A stretch of 64,000 bases of DNA from Balanoglossus misakiensis (lineage: Eukaryota > Hemichordata). The first letter of the stretch is position 1, and each line of letters opens with the position of its first letter. The DNA lies in NCBI GenBank assembly GCA_040954595.2, contig CM082579.2, positions 7,502,001 to 7,566,000 on the forward strand, in the 5' to 3' direction. Of this stretch, positions 11,778 to 22,630 are shown in pieces. The notes under the pieces were generated by a model. The model had not been told where the DNA came from. It did not search any database and saw only the letters and a program-made list of their open reading frames with translations. A program made the translations under genes and the position numbers.

Positions 11778-13313
11778 CTAGCCACTATTGTCTGGTATTT
11801 CTTCACTATCTATTGCTGAGTCTTTATCCTTTTCTTCTTTTCCATCTTCATCTTTCTCATCCACAGTTTTCCCAGTCTCCTCCGAGTCTCCACCGGTTTC
11901 CTCCTCCTTAGAATCTTTTTCTTTGATTTCAGCCGTGTTGCTCTCACTTTCAGTTTTAGTCTCATCAGGCATATTACCTCCTTCATCACTACATTTCTGT
12001 TCAGGGGCATCTTTTCCCTCGCCCTCCTCCGGAACTTCGATCTGGCCACTGCTTCTTTGCTCAGACAGGTCACTATTTGTGGTCTCGCCCTGTGCGACGC
12101 TCTCGTTAGCGCATTTTTGTTCAGACACTTCATTCTCTTTGTCTACATTCTGCGCGTCTCCCCTCACCTCGGTGCCTGGATCATTCTTCTTACCATCTTC
12201 CACGCTGCCAACCTTCTCACCGTCATCTTCCTTCTCCTCTGTGTCTGCCATTTTATCCGGTTCTCCTGTTCCCTTTTCGTTTTCTGCTAGATCCTCTTTC
12301 GCTTCCTCGTCAGCGACACTGCTACTTTTGTCGCCAACATTAGGCGATTTGGGTTTGGGTTTCTTTAATTTCAATTTCACTTTCAATCCGCTTTCAGCGT
12401 CCCCGTCGTCGCTGATTTCCTCGCTGCCTTCTTCGCTCTCAGCCACGTAGTCACTCTGACTACTTTCCACTCCGTCCTCACTCCCGCTGGATGTCACCTT
12501 TTCCTTCAAACATGGCCTCGGACTCTTCTCCGATTCCCCCTCACCCTCACCCTCCTCCTCCCCCTCCTCCTCATCATCATCGGAGAGCTGCTTCCACCAT
12601 GGCTTCATCTTGGAAGCGACCTGCTGCGCCGCTTGTCGCCGTGGCCGGAGTCTGGCCTGCCCGGCGACCGCAGTGGACTGCCCCCCGCTTGCAGCCCAGT
12701 CGTGCCAGGTCGGCACAAACTCTTCGTCGCTTCGGTCGAGCTCGTCGCCGCTCTCGCTGCTGCTGGTGTCTATCTTGACGTAAGAACCGTCGCTCCTGCT
12801 TCTGACCGTCTTCTTCTTTCTCTTCTTCTTCTTTCTCGCCGCCTTCGGAGGGGTGGGAATTACCTTTGGCTTCTTCGGCACAATTTCCACCACTTCCACC
12901 AGTTCGATGGGAGGTGCCACTCGTTTCAACTCATTAACAACATGTGCGTTTCCTTGCACTGCGCTTACTCGCATCTCATGCAACATGTCCTTGACCTTCT
13001 TTGGTCTCTCTTTCTCTTCTTTCTCCTCCTCCTCCTCCTCATCATCAAGATCAATTTCAATGATCACTTTCGGTTTGTTCTCGATTTTCTTACTAGGCTC
13101 TGCCTTGCTAGGGGCTCTTGCCTTGGCATTGAGCCTCAGACTCTCCAAATACTCTGATTCAGTTTGACAGTCCATGTCCAGGTCACAGACATCCTCGCTG
13201 ACGTTTTCTTTCTGCTCATATTCGCGGATGATCTCAACTTTATACCTTTTTGAAAGAGTCACGGCTCCCTTGACACTGGAGTCAGTCATTGTGTGTACAT
13301 GTATTGTACTCAC
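11778..13313 (-). CDS. Unrecognised single-exon acidic Lys/Glu-rich protein, probably nuclear
   Basis: An uninterrupted frame of 511 codons on the minus strand. I do not recognise the family. The first 70 residues are the least biased part (LSKRYKVEIIREYEQ, DMDCQTESEYLESL) and could be a short folded or binding module. Then follow a Glu run (about residues 95-105), a basic cluster AARKKKKRKKKTVRSRS (about 160-175) that looks like a nuclear localisation signal, a Trp-bearing stretch (FVPTWHDW; KPWWKQLSDDDEEEG), and about 250 residues of Glu/Asp/Ser/Lys-rich disorder to the stop. Casein-kinase-2-like SDDDEEE and SSSESGDE sites are frequent. This composition is typical of chromatin or nucleolar proteins; that is inference. 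A second ATG at 13289 (MTDSSVKG) may be the true start. The gene is divergent from AAMDC. A retrogene origin or an extra upstream exon cannot be excluded. Confidence 0.6.
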   Translation of the reverse strand: MSTIHVHTMTDSSVKGAVTLSKRYKVEIIREYEQKENVSEDVCDLDMDCQTESEYLESLRLNAKARAPSKAEPSKKIENKPKVIIEIDLDDEEEEEEKEEKERPKKVKDMLHEMRVSAVQGNAHVVNELKRVAPPIELVEVVEIVPKKPKVIPTPPKAARKKKKRKKKTVRSRSDGSYVKIDTSSSESGDELDRSDEEFVPTWHDWAASGGQSTAVAGQARLRPRRQAAQQVASKMKPWWKQLSDDDEEEGEEEGEGEGESEKSPRPCLKEKVTSSGSEDGVESSQSDYVAESEEGSEEISDDGDAESGLKVKLKLKKPKPKSPNVGDKSSSVADEEAKEDLAENEKGTGEPDKMADTEEKEDDGEKVGSVEDGKKNDPGTEVRGDAQNVDKENEVSEQKCANESVAQGETTNSDLSEQRSSGQIEVPEEGEGKDAPEQKCSDEGGNMPDETKTESESNTAEIKEKDSKEEETGGDSEETGKTVDEKDEDGKEEKDKDSAIDSEEIPDNSG

Positions 13314-14670
<1,357 letters not shown>

Positions 14671-14803
14671 CGTTGTGTGATTTCCAATAAGTTTTATGTT
14701 GAAGATCAACTGCCTAAATCCGCATGTTGTATCGAAGTAAATGCTGCTTTATTGGTTTTGCCAGCGAACTTGCCGTACTTAATTGGTGTTAAATTTACTT
14801 TTT

Positions 14804-14816
14804 AATAAATAATAAA
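14804..14816 (+). terminator. Polyadenylation signals of AAMDC copy 1
   Basis: Two AATAAA hexamers, at 14804-14809 and 14811-14816, 134 bases after the stop codon. Confidence 0.6.
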
Positions 14817-15068
14817 AACATCCGCTAAATTTCTCAACAATGTTTGCATCAACCAAAGAAGGATTTTTACTCTTTCTCCTTTTTTGAACCGTACACGCAC
14901 GACTTGAGATACCCCGGGGAGTGAACAACTCTCGATTGGGTATATTAGGAGTTGCGCCCCCGGAACACACACACGCGTTCAGTGTTTATGTATTGCGTCC
15001 GCCACACGGTCCACGTCACCAGATTCAAACGAGTTTCATAACACCAGTGGTAACACAGCGGCGCCTAT

Positions 15069-16342
15069 ATGGTTCAGAAAGGCGGCGTTATATTCAGTGT
15101 GTCTGCTGTAACATGTTTTTCGGTGGGACTGTTACTATGGTTATTTATTATCCAGTCGGACATTCCGGCAGGTAACGTTGAACTCGGAAATCCTGTGTTG
15201 CCGGGCAACGCCGACAGCAGCAAGACCGGTAAGAACCAAAGGGCCGATGGAGATGAAGATGTAGAAATAAGGAAAACCAGGTAAAGTGTCTTGTCCCGAC
15301 GTCTCCTTTAAAGGGGTATGATGATCAACTTCAGCTAGCTCCGTCTGCCAAGCCCGTTTCGCTTGTCACCGGCGCGGCTGACGAGAAATCGGGGGCGTGG
15401 CCGCTATGACAACCTGACATTGACAACTGTACAATTCACACGACCATGCCACGTATACCTTGTACTCGTGTGATCGGAATGAGAGTGTGGTAAAATACAT
15501 GTATTTTACGACTTGTATAAAGTTACAATGTAAAAGAAAAGCACCTAGCTAGCTCAGCGCAGGTCAGATCAGGCTGGCTTGAAAAGTGAGACCGAACCCC
15601 GTCAGCAACACTGGCAACTTGCAGCTGTCAATGTGTCAAAACTCGCGAGTGTACGTCACGTGTCACGTCACGTCACTTCATTCATTCATTCATTCATTCA
15701 TTCATTCATTCATTCACCAGAGATTCGCTTCTACCCCAAGTCTATAATGAGGAAGACAATCGGTCTTTTTTTTCTCGAAGTGGGGTACAATAGAAATTCA
15801 GTTCAAACATAAGTGATTTGACAGTTTTAAATGAAAGTGGGTTTGTAATGATATGAGGTCATTTGAAGGTCAAAAATGTCCCTATTTGTAAATTGAAAAC
15901 AAAGTTTTGTGTGACTGTTTCAACTTTGATGTTTGTATTTTTTCTCTTTTGGAGTAGAGATGACACCGCCTCGCTTGAAGTGACGTCATCATCTTGGGGC
16001 CACATAGAATTGAGTGACGGTTCCTCCTACAAGGACTGCAAGCTTTGGCCAGGTGGCAGCTCGGAGTGGGATTGGTCCAAAACGGGCACCCACCACTCAC
16101 CCGGCCTGCAAACTGAGGATCTTCAAGAAATCTTCAAGAAAGGTGTCGATGTCTTGGTGATTGGGAACGGCATGCAGGGACAACTTGGAGTGCCGACCGA
16201 GACGCTGGATCACATCAAAGAACAGAACGTTGACCCTGTAGTGGTACATGTATTGCAGACTGACAAAGCGCTGGAGAAGTACAATACCTTGGTGCGAGAG
16301 GGAGAGAAGAGGGTTGGGGGCATTTTCCACAGTACTTGTTGA
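15069..16342 (+). CDS. AAMDC paralogue with an N-terminal membrane-anchor or signal exon
   Basis: Two coding exons, 15069-15280 and 15958-16342, join in frame (donor CAG|GTAAAG, acceptor AGTAG|A, an Arg codon split 2+1) to 198 residues. Exon 2 carries a full Mth938 domain: LEVTSSSWG, YKDCKLWPGGSSEWDW, HHSPGLQTEDLQEIFKKG, VIGNGMQGQLGVP and VGGIFHSTC. It is clearly a paralogue of the gene just upstream, with a short insertion before LQTDKALEKYN. Exon 1 encodes about 70 residues with no counterpart in canonical AAMDC. Residues 6-27 form a hydrophobic stretch (VIFSVSAVTCFSVGLLLWLF) after a short N-terminus, followed by a polar, charged linker. That is what a signal anchor or signal peptide looks like, and implies entry into the secretory pathway. 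The start ATG is the first in this frame of the exon. Confidence is high in the domain and moderate in the exon 1 join. Confidence 0.78.
15675..15717 (+). repeat. (ATTC)n microsatellite in the AAMDC-paralogue intron
   Basis: About ten copies of a TTCA/ATTC tetranucleotide in the single intron of the anchored AAMDC paralogue. A run of CGTCAC motifs lies immediately upstream. Confidence 0.8.
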
Positions 16343-17152
16343 TATTCTGATGAAAATGGAGAACTGGCGAAACGTTGCAAGAACTATGGGGAAATAGGAT
16401 ATTTACAAATTTTACTGTAGGCTTCTCACGGCGGTATGAGGTGTCTCAGTATTTCGGGCCTTCAAGGGGAACTCTGACTAAAGTACCGAGAAGGGGGTGG
16501 GGTACTCAAAACACCTAAGTGGAATTTATAAAATTTTCTATAAAATGTCCAGTTTGGGACTTTGGGTTATTTATTGTGAGTTCTTATCGAATAAGATAAT
16601 GGAGATTGAAATCTTTCCCGTTAATGTAACATATTTTATAAATACATGGGCCTCTGAATAAAAGTATATTTTGATATGCTGAAATTGGTCTGATTGTATG
16701 CACTTCACTTTGTGTATTGATCAAAAGGCAATTTTACTACCAATAGGCCTACGACAACGATCAGCCCAAGGAAAACTGTTGGCTGGTACCCTGCCTCGGT
16801 GACAAACACCAAAGAGGCAGGTAAACACAAACCGCCATATTTAGAATTTTGGAATCTGATTGGCTAATAAATGAACGTTCTATAACTTCCGGGCTACATT
16901 CAATCTGTCGCGTTTCTTGACATTCATTTTTAGTCTTCCCGAATATACATATTTTTAAAAAACCAACAGTTTATGATGGAAGTGAAGCTAAAATCAATAC
17001 AACTACTGACACAAATGTTGGCTGGTATGCGCATTAGCCACTTCCGGGAAAGTGTCAAAAAACTAACACTTTTCAAAATGGCGGTCGGCGTTTATCTGCG
17101 TCTATCTTCGTGACGCGTCTTTTTGCCAAGTCACGTGAGACGCAGTGTTCAG
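16343..17152. other. 3' flank of the AAMDC paralogue and a promoter-like GC-richer stretch
   Basis: An AATAAA at 16657-16662 probably ends the AAMDC-paralogue transcript. From about 16880 the sequence becomes CpG-richer and holds ETS-like (ACTTCCGG at two places), YY1-like (AAAATGGCGG) and E-box (CACGTG) motifs, without a recognisable gene next to it. It leads directly into the left arm of the foldback element. Confidence 0.45.
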
Positions 17153-17762
17153 CGAAGGAAAACTGCTTCAACTCGGCTAGTGCGCGTGCGCAGCAGCCAT
17201 TTTAGTTCAAAAAGTTGGGTGACGTCACGAAATTTCCAACACTTGGTGGCGACATTTACAATTCCATGGCAGACGTGAACTCCACGAGACGTGACCGTAT
17301 GCCATCGTATGCAGATATCGACAGTATATGTACCCCAAACAAGGCAGTTTGTCAGCAGGTTGCGAATCTGTCTGGCAATGTACGCTAAATTATATTTTAT
17401 CCATTTAATGAATTAGAAGTGTAATTTTATGTGACTGATATGAATTTTATTAGCATATCGAATTAATTTTGGCTGATCCCACAGTCCTTTGCGTACGCTT
17501 CTGTAAACAAAAATGGCGGCGGTTTTGAATGTTGTCCTTCCTCGCATAAAGTTAAAAAACGGATGGTTGTACAAGTTGTTGTATGTTTTGTGGCTGTTCG
17601 TCGTCCCGTATGAATGAGGTGTGGTCGGTAACGGTGAACGGTGCACCAGTTTTGGTCCACAGATGGAAATTTCTAGTCCTGCGCAATAATTCGTTTTAGA
17701 TAATCGCCAGCTGCAGCTTTACCTATGGTATTGGCAGTGAAATGAGCAGGGCTGTGGTGTAG

Positions 17763-17909
17763 AGACATCGCCGTAAGACACACTGCCGTGCCACGCAGGG
17801 ACAGTATTCGACACCAGACGACAGTACTGCAAGTGCCAGTGACCGTCGGTAAATCGAGCGTGTTGTCAGTGGGATAGCTCTGCGTGGCGCGTGGCTTACG
17901 GCGATGTCT
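17763..17909. repeat. Nested palindrome inside the left foldback arm
   Basis: AGACATCGCCGTAAG at the left end pairs with CTTACGGCGATGTCT at the right end, with further pairing inward around CCACGCAG and CTGCGTGG. The mirror copy in the right arm spans about 19757-19903. Confidence 0.75.
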
Positions 17910-17928
17910 AACTGTTCACTGTTACATT

Positions 17929-18462
17929 GGGTATGGATGGCTGTTAACGGTGGCTAGACATATGTTGCCTAACCCATTACATAGAGTGATATTAATATTA
18001 ACGGTCAATATGATTTAGCCTAACTGTATACCATTGGGTATGGATGGCTGTTCACGGTGGTTAGACATATCTTACCTAACCCATTACATAGAGTGATATT
18101 AATATTAATGGTCAATATGATTTAGCCTAACTGTTTACCAGTGGGTATGGATGGCTGTTCACGGTGGCTAGACATATGTTGCCTAACCCATTACATAGAG
18201 TGGTATTAATATTAACGGTCAATATGATTTAGCCTAACTGTTTACCATTGGGTATGGATGGTTGTTAACGGTGCTAGACATATGTTGCCTAACCCATTAC
18301 ATAGAGTGGTATTAATATTAACGGTCAATATGATTTAGCCTAACTGTTTACCATTGGGTATGGATGGCTGTTCACGGTGGCTAGACATATGTTGCCTAAC
18401 CTATTACATAGAGTGATATTAATATTAACGGTCAATATAATTTAGCCTAACTGCCTAACTCT
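17929..18462 (+). repeat. 107-base tandem repeat, five copies, left arm
   Basis: The motif GGGTATGGATGG recurs at 17929, 18036, 18143, 18250 and 18356, a period of 107 bases (106 for the unit that has lost one base). Units are nearly identical, with T/C and A/G differences only. Confidence 0.92.
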
Positions 18463-18517
18463 GTACATAGAGTAATACATAGAGTAATACCAAAGTATCT
18501 GTACCATGCCAATTTTT

Positions 18518-19212
18518 AGTCGATGCGATGATAATTTCTCATTATTAATTAGCAATTATCGTAATTAATCTCTCCCATATCATCAAGGTTCTTATATACG
18601 ATTTTATACATGGCCGATATCATCAAGGTTCTTAAATAGGATTTTATACACGTGGCCGTGGTTCTTAGTAAAAATCGTGGTTCTTACGCTTTACAGTCAT
18701 AAAAGTGAAAAATACTGAAGTTTCTAGCTTAAAAAGTATTATTTTTAGTCGATGCGATGATAATTTCTCATTATTAATTAGCAATTATCGTAATTAATCT
18801 TTCCGATATCATCAAGGTTCTTAAATAGGATTTTATACACGTGGCCGTGGTTTTTACTAAAAATCGTGGTTCTTACGTTTTACAGTCGTACAAGTGAAAA
18901 ATACTGAAGGTTCTAGCTTAAAAAGTATTATGTTTAGTCGATGCGATGATAATTTCTCATTATAAATTAGCAATTATCGTAATTAATCTTTCCGATATCA
19001 TCAAGGTTCTTAAATAGGATTTTATACATGGCCGATATCATCAAGGTTCTTAAATAGGATTTTATACACGTGGCCGTGGTTCTTACTAAAAATCGTGGTT
19101 CTTACGTTTTACAGTCATAAAAGTGAAAATTACTGAAGGTTCTAGCTTAAAAAGTATTATTTTTAGTCGATGCGATGATAATTTCTCAGTATTAATTAGC
19201 AATTATCGTAAT
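18518..19212 (+). repeat. Central direct repeats with alternating 229/189-base spacing
   Basis: AGTCGATGCGATGATAATTT recurs at 18518, 18747, 18936 and 19165, giving spacings of 229, 189 and 229. The longer units contain an extra copy of a 40-base module (ATCATCAAGGTTCTTA...CCGAT), so the array is a higher-order repeat. Confidence 0.9.
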
Positions 19213-19745
19213 TAATCTCTAAATTATATTGACCGTTAATATTAATATCACTCTATGTAATGGGTTAGGCAACATATGTCTAGCCACCGTAAACAGCCAT
19301 CCATACCCAATGGTAAACAGTTAGGCTAAATCATATTGACCGTTAATATTAATACCACTCTATGTAATGGGTTAGGCAACATATGTCTAGCACCGTTAAC
19401 AACCATCCATACCCAATGGTAAACAGTTAGGCTAAATCATATTGACCGTTAATATTAATATCACTCTATGTAATGGGTTAGGCAACATATGTCTAGCCAC
19501 CGTGAACAGCCATCCATACCCACTGGTAAACAGTTAGGCTAAATCATATTGACCGTTAATATTAATATCACTCTATGTAATGGGTTAGGTAAGATATGTC
19601 TGACCACCGTGAACAGCCATCCATACCCAATGGTAAACAGTTAGGCTAAATCATATTGACCGTTAATATTAATATCACTCTATGTAATGGGTTAGGCAAC
19701 ATATGTCTAGCCACCGTTAACAGCCATATCCATACCCAATGTAAC
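19213..19745 (-). repeat. 107-base tandem repeat, five copies, right arm (inverted)
   Basis: Inverted counterpart of the left array. CCATACCCA-type blocks recur at the same spacing, again five copies, and the unit order matches that of the left array in mirror image, including one unit with the same single-base loss (CTAGCACCG). Confidence 0.9.
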
Positions 19746-20462
19746 AGTGAACAGTTTGACATCGCCGTAAGCCACGCGCCACGCAGAGCTATCCCACTGA
19801 CAACACGCTCGATTTACCGACGGTCACTGGCACTTGCAGTACTGTCGTCTGGTGTCGAATACTGTCCCTGCGTGGCACGGCAGTGTGTCTTACGGCGATG
19901 TCTCCACACCACAGCCCTGCTCATTTCACTGCCAATACCATAGGTAAAGCTGCAGCTGGCGATTATCTAAAACGAATTATTGCGCAGGACTAGAAATTTC
20001 CATCTGTGGACCAAAACTGGTGCACCGTTCACCGTTACCGACCACACCTCATTCATACGGGACGACGAACAGCCACAAAACATACAACAACTTGTACAAC
20101 CATCCTTTTTTTAACTTTATGCGAGGAAGGACAACATTCAAAACCGCCGCCATTTTTGTTTACAGAAGCGGGCGCAAAGGACTGTGGGATCAGCAAAAAT
20201 TAATTCGATATGCTAATAAAATTCATATCAGTCACATAAAATTACACTTCTAACTCATTAAATTGATAAAATATAATTTAGCGTACATTGCCAGACAGAT
20301 TCGCAACCTGCTGACAAACTGCCTTGTTTGGGGGATGGCGTACGGTCTGCGGTCTGCCATGGAATTGTAAATGTCGCCACCAAGTGTTGGAAATTTCGTG
20401 ACGTCACCCAACTTTTTGAACTAAAATGGCTGCTGCGCACCAGCCGAGTTGAATATTTCCTG

Positions 20463-22112
20463 TTGTGTGTGGACGAATTTCTGCATCTCAAATAAAATAT
20501 AGATTGTACTCAAATAAAATATAGATTGTAGTGCGGACAAACTGTTCGGATAGCATATATATGTACACACACATGCATTCGAGGTCACTCACGTCTCTGA
20601 TTGGCTAATTAATTATTAGTTTTGTCCCGACAATTCTCATTGGTCGATTGGTATCCACACAACCGAAACAGGTAGACCACAGCACTTGTAATTGGTCAAT
20701 TAGTCTCTACACTCTTGGAACAGGCATGCAACGCAGACGCTCCAATTTACGTTGACCCGGGATTTGACCTAATTCAACAAGCCTGTCCACAGAATTTAAA
20801 TATATGTTGCAACAAAAATGTACACAAAAATGGCCAATAAGTGCATGTACGTGCACACGCACACACACACATCCCCCAGTGTTTTAGTCCCCAAGACTTT
20901 CTCCAGAGGGGCTAAAAATGAAGACACACGTATTGTTTTGTGAAAACCAACAGAGCCAAACTTTTAAATCCCTGACAACATTTACAAATAGCCCTTTGAA
21001 AAGAATGAATATAGACTGATTTCTAAAATGCATCATATCTGAAATACACTATAATCAAAGTCATAATTTTTGTATATTGAAAACAAAAAAAGAAAAAGAC
21101 CGACTCTTAGATTTCAACTGGACACGTCCAAAATGTGCTGTTACAAACATTTCAGTTGCTATGGTTCTGTATACTACAAACGCTAGAATATAGATTGCAG
21201 ATTGGGTGTGCAAAAGTTGCAATGTTGAAATAAAATGAAGTTGTAAATATATTCTGCTCGTCTGATGCACTATGTAAATTCAGAACACCACTTAGAAAGT
21301 AAGGTTAGGACACTGCATCCAATAATATTACAGAGTTTTGTAATTAAAATTCATGGAAAAATTATACTATTTGCAAACACCTAAGGTATTTCACACCTCT
21401 GCAAAACTTCATGAAGCTACGATGCATCTCTTGAAAACATATCTAGAACTTCTAATTAGACTTTCCTGACAAAGTCATGGTTTGAGATTTCACCCAGTTT
21501 TGTCAGTTATTTTCTGGCATTCAGTCTGTTTAACGGTAAAATGTTAAGTTTTCCCCCTAATATTATTTTTGTTTCTATGACACAAAATTAATTAATAATC
21601 TCAATCAAATTTTACTATAAACTTCATATAGGAATTCATCTACATCTCTTATTCCGTTGCCATGGCAATGAAGACGATGAGGATTAGGAAGATCACTTGT
21701 GGGTAACAGAAAAAAAGACAAAAGCAACTTGTACATAAATAAAAGAAATTGCTGTTATTGCAGTCTCTGCTGTTATCACAGAAAGAGGGAGAGAGCTAGA
21801 GGGGGGGGGGGGAGAAATAGAGGGAGAGGAGGGGATGAGGGAGGGAGAGAGAGAGAACTGGCACATCTGCAAACATGAATCCGGTTCACCTTATTGATTA
21901 TCAATCGTCTGTGGCAGTGAATGCAGCTGAGCCTGATCAATAACCGAAATAACAGTGAAAATGCCAGGATGTAGGAATAAACCCGATACCGTAGTGTGCG
22001 TGTTTCCTTCAGATCCTCCAATGATCCTACTTATTGTAAAAAAAAAATCATCTATGCGTAGTCATCCTAAACTCAGAGATAAGCAACCCCACACAGCATT
22101 CAACACAACATA
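20463..22112. other. Intergenic DNA between the foldback element and PGM2
   Basis: No gene recognised. Contents: a twofold 22-base duplication at 20487-20530, a cluster of CCAAT/ATTGG motifs at about 20600-20700, and a G-run plus GA-rich tract at about 21780-21855. This is AT-rich intergenic or PGM2 downstream sequence. Confidence 0.5.
21776..21856 (+). repeat. GA-rich low-complexity tract with a poly-G run
   Basis: GAGAGA-type purine repeats surround an uninterrupted run of about 12 G residues near 21801-21812. Confidence 0.75.
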
Positions 22113-22245
22113 TTAAAGGTATACAGTCACCTATGCATATTTATAGCCACAGTTACCATGGAAAGTTGAGATCCAGCCAATGAAGGATTTTCAACCACAA
22201 CCACATATGGGCATATGTAAATGAAGGGTGACTGTATACTTTTAA
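22113..22245. mobile_element. piggyBac-type miniature inverted-repeat element with TTAA target duplication
   Basis: TTAA at 22113-22116 is followed by AGGTATACAGTCACC. The other end is GGTGACTGTATACTT followed by TTAA at 22242-22245. The 15-base terminal inverted repeats differ at one position. The 125-base internal element has no coding capacity. Precise TTAA duplication is the hallmark of piggyBac-superfamily insertion; assignment to that superfamily is inference from the target site. It lies just downstream of the PGM2 stop codon, so it may sit in the 3'UTR. Confidence 0.65.
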
Positions 22246-22630
22246 ACAGTGGAAAAGGCAGATGAATTCACATGAAAAAAAGGGCGAATTGGAAAACAAT
22301 CTTAGCACAGAGAACACTCATCATCATCAATATTGACAAGGCCACATTGCTAATCTTTTTCACCTAATCAAAATGTTATGATATTTAAATTGTGTCCAAC
22401 AAAGTATAATCATCAGTGATATCATTTGTGTTTACTATCATATATCTAAAGCAAACAAAAAAATATAATCTTTCACCATATTTGTTAGGATCAAATCAGG
22501 GATAATTGAAATACGAAATGACATTCACATCAAAATTCATTGTCACTTGCAGCTGCATTTCATGCATATAAAATGTGAAGGCTTCAGGTGGACAGATCAT
22601 TCTCACGGATTTATTCTTTTCAGTGATAAT

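Larger units (their letters stand above)
17153..20462. mobile_element. Large foldback (long inverted-repeat) element, about 3.3 kb
   Basis: The left arm (about 17153-18462) is the near-identical reverse complement of the right arm (about 19213-20462). The clearest matching ends are TCAACTCGGCT at 17168-17178 and AGCCGAGTTGA at 20442-20452. Each arm has, from outside in, a CRE-type TGACGTCA (17220-17227; 20399-20406), unique sequence with an AAAATGGCGGCGG motif, a nested 147-base palindrome, and five copies of a 107-base tandem unit. The arms differ by scattered substitutions and a left-arm insertion of roughly 45-50 bases near 17276-17330. The central 750 bases are direct tandem repeats present once. 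No transposase was seen; small open frames in the arms are mirror images of each other. The architecture fits a non-autonomous foldback transposon. No clean target-site duplication was found. Confidence 0.8.

Noticed and set aside
11788-13167. Long plus-strand open frames (220, 174, 104 codons) opposite the acidic gene
   Set aside because: Their Ser/Phe/Leu-rich translations are the complement of Glu/Lys/Asp codon runs; they are shadows of the minus-strand gene.
15863-15957. Alternative N-terminus for AAMDC copy 2 reading through the intron end, with a hydrophobic run ending FFLFW
   Set aside because: The hydrophobic residues come from the pyrimidine-rich tract before the splice acceptor. 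The phase-perfect join to 15069-15280 is the better model, though 5'-end data could revive it.
17413-20253. 65- and 77-codon open frames in the foldback arms (17413-17660 and 20006-20253)
   Set aside because: The same frames occur in both arms only because the arms are inverted copies. They overlap each other in different frames and show no domain or transposase motif.
21655-21670. X-box-like GTTGCCATGGCAAT downstream of PGM2
   Set aside because: The last consensus base fails and PGM2 is not a ciliary gene; listed only to show how often near-matches occur.
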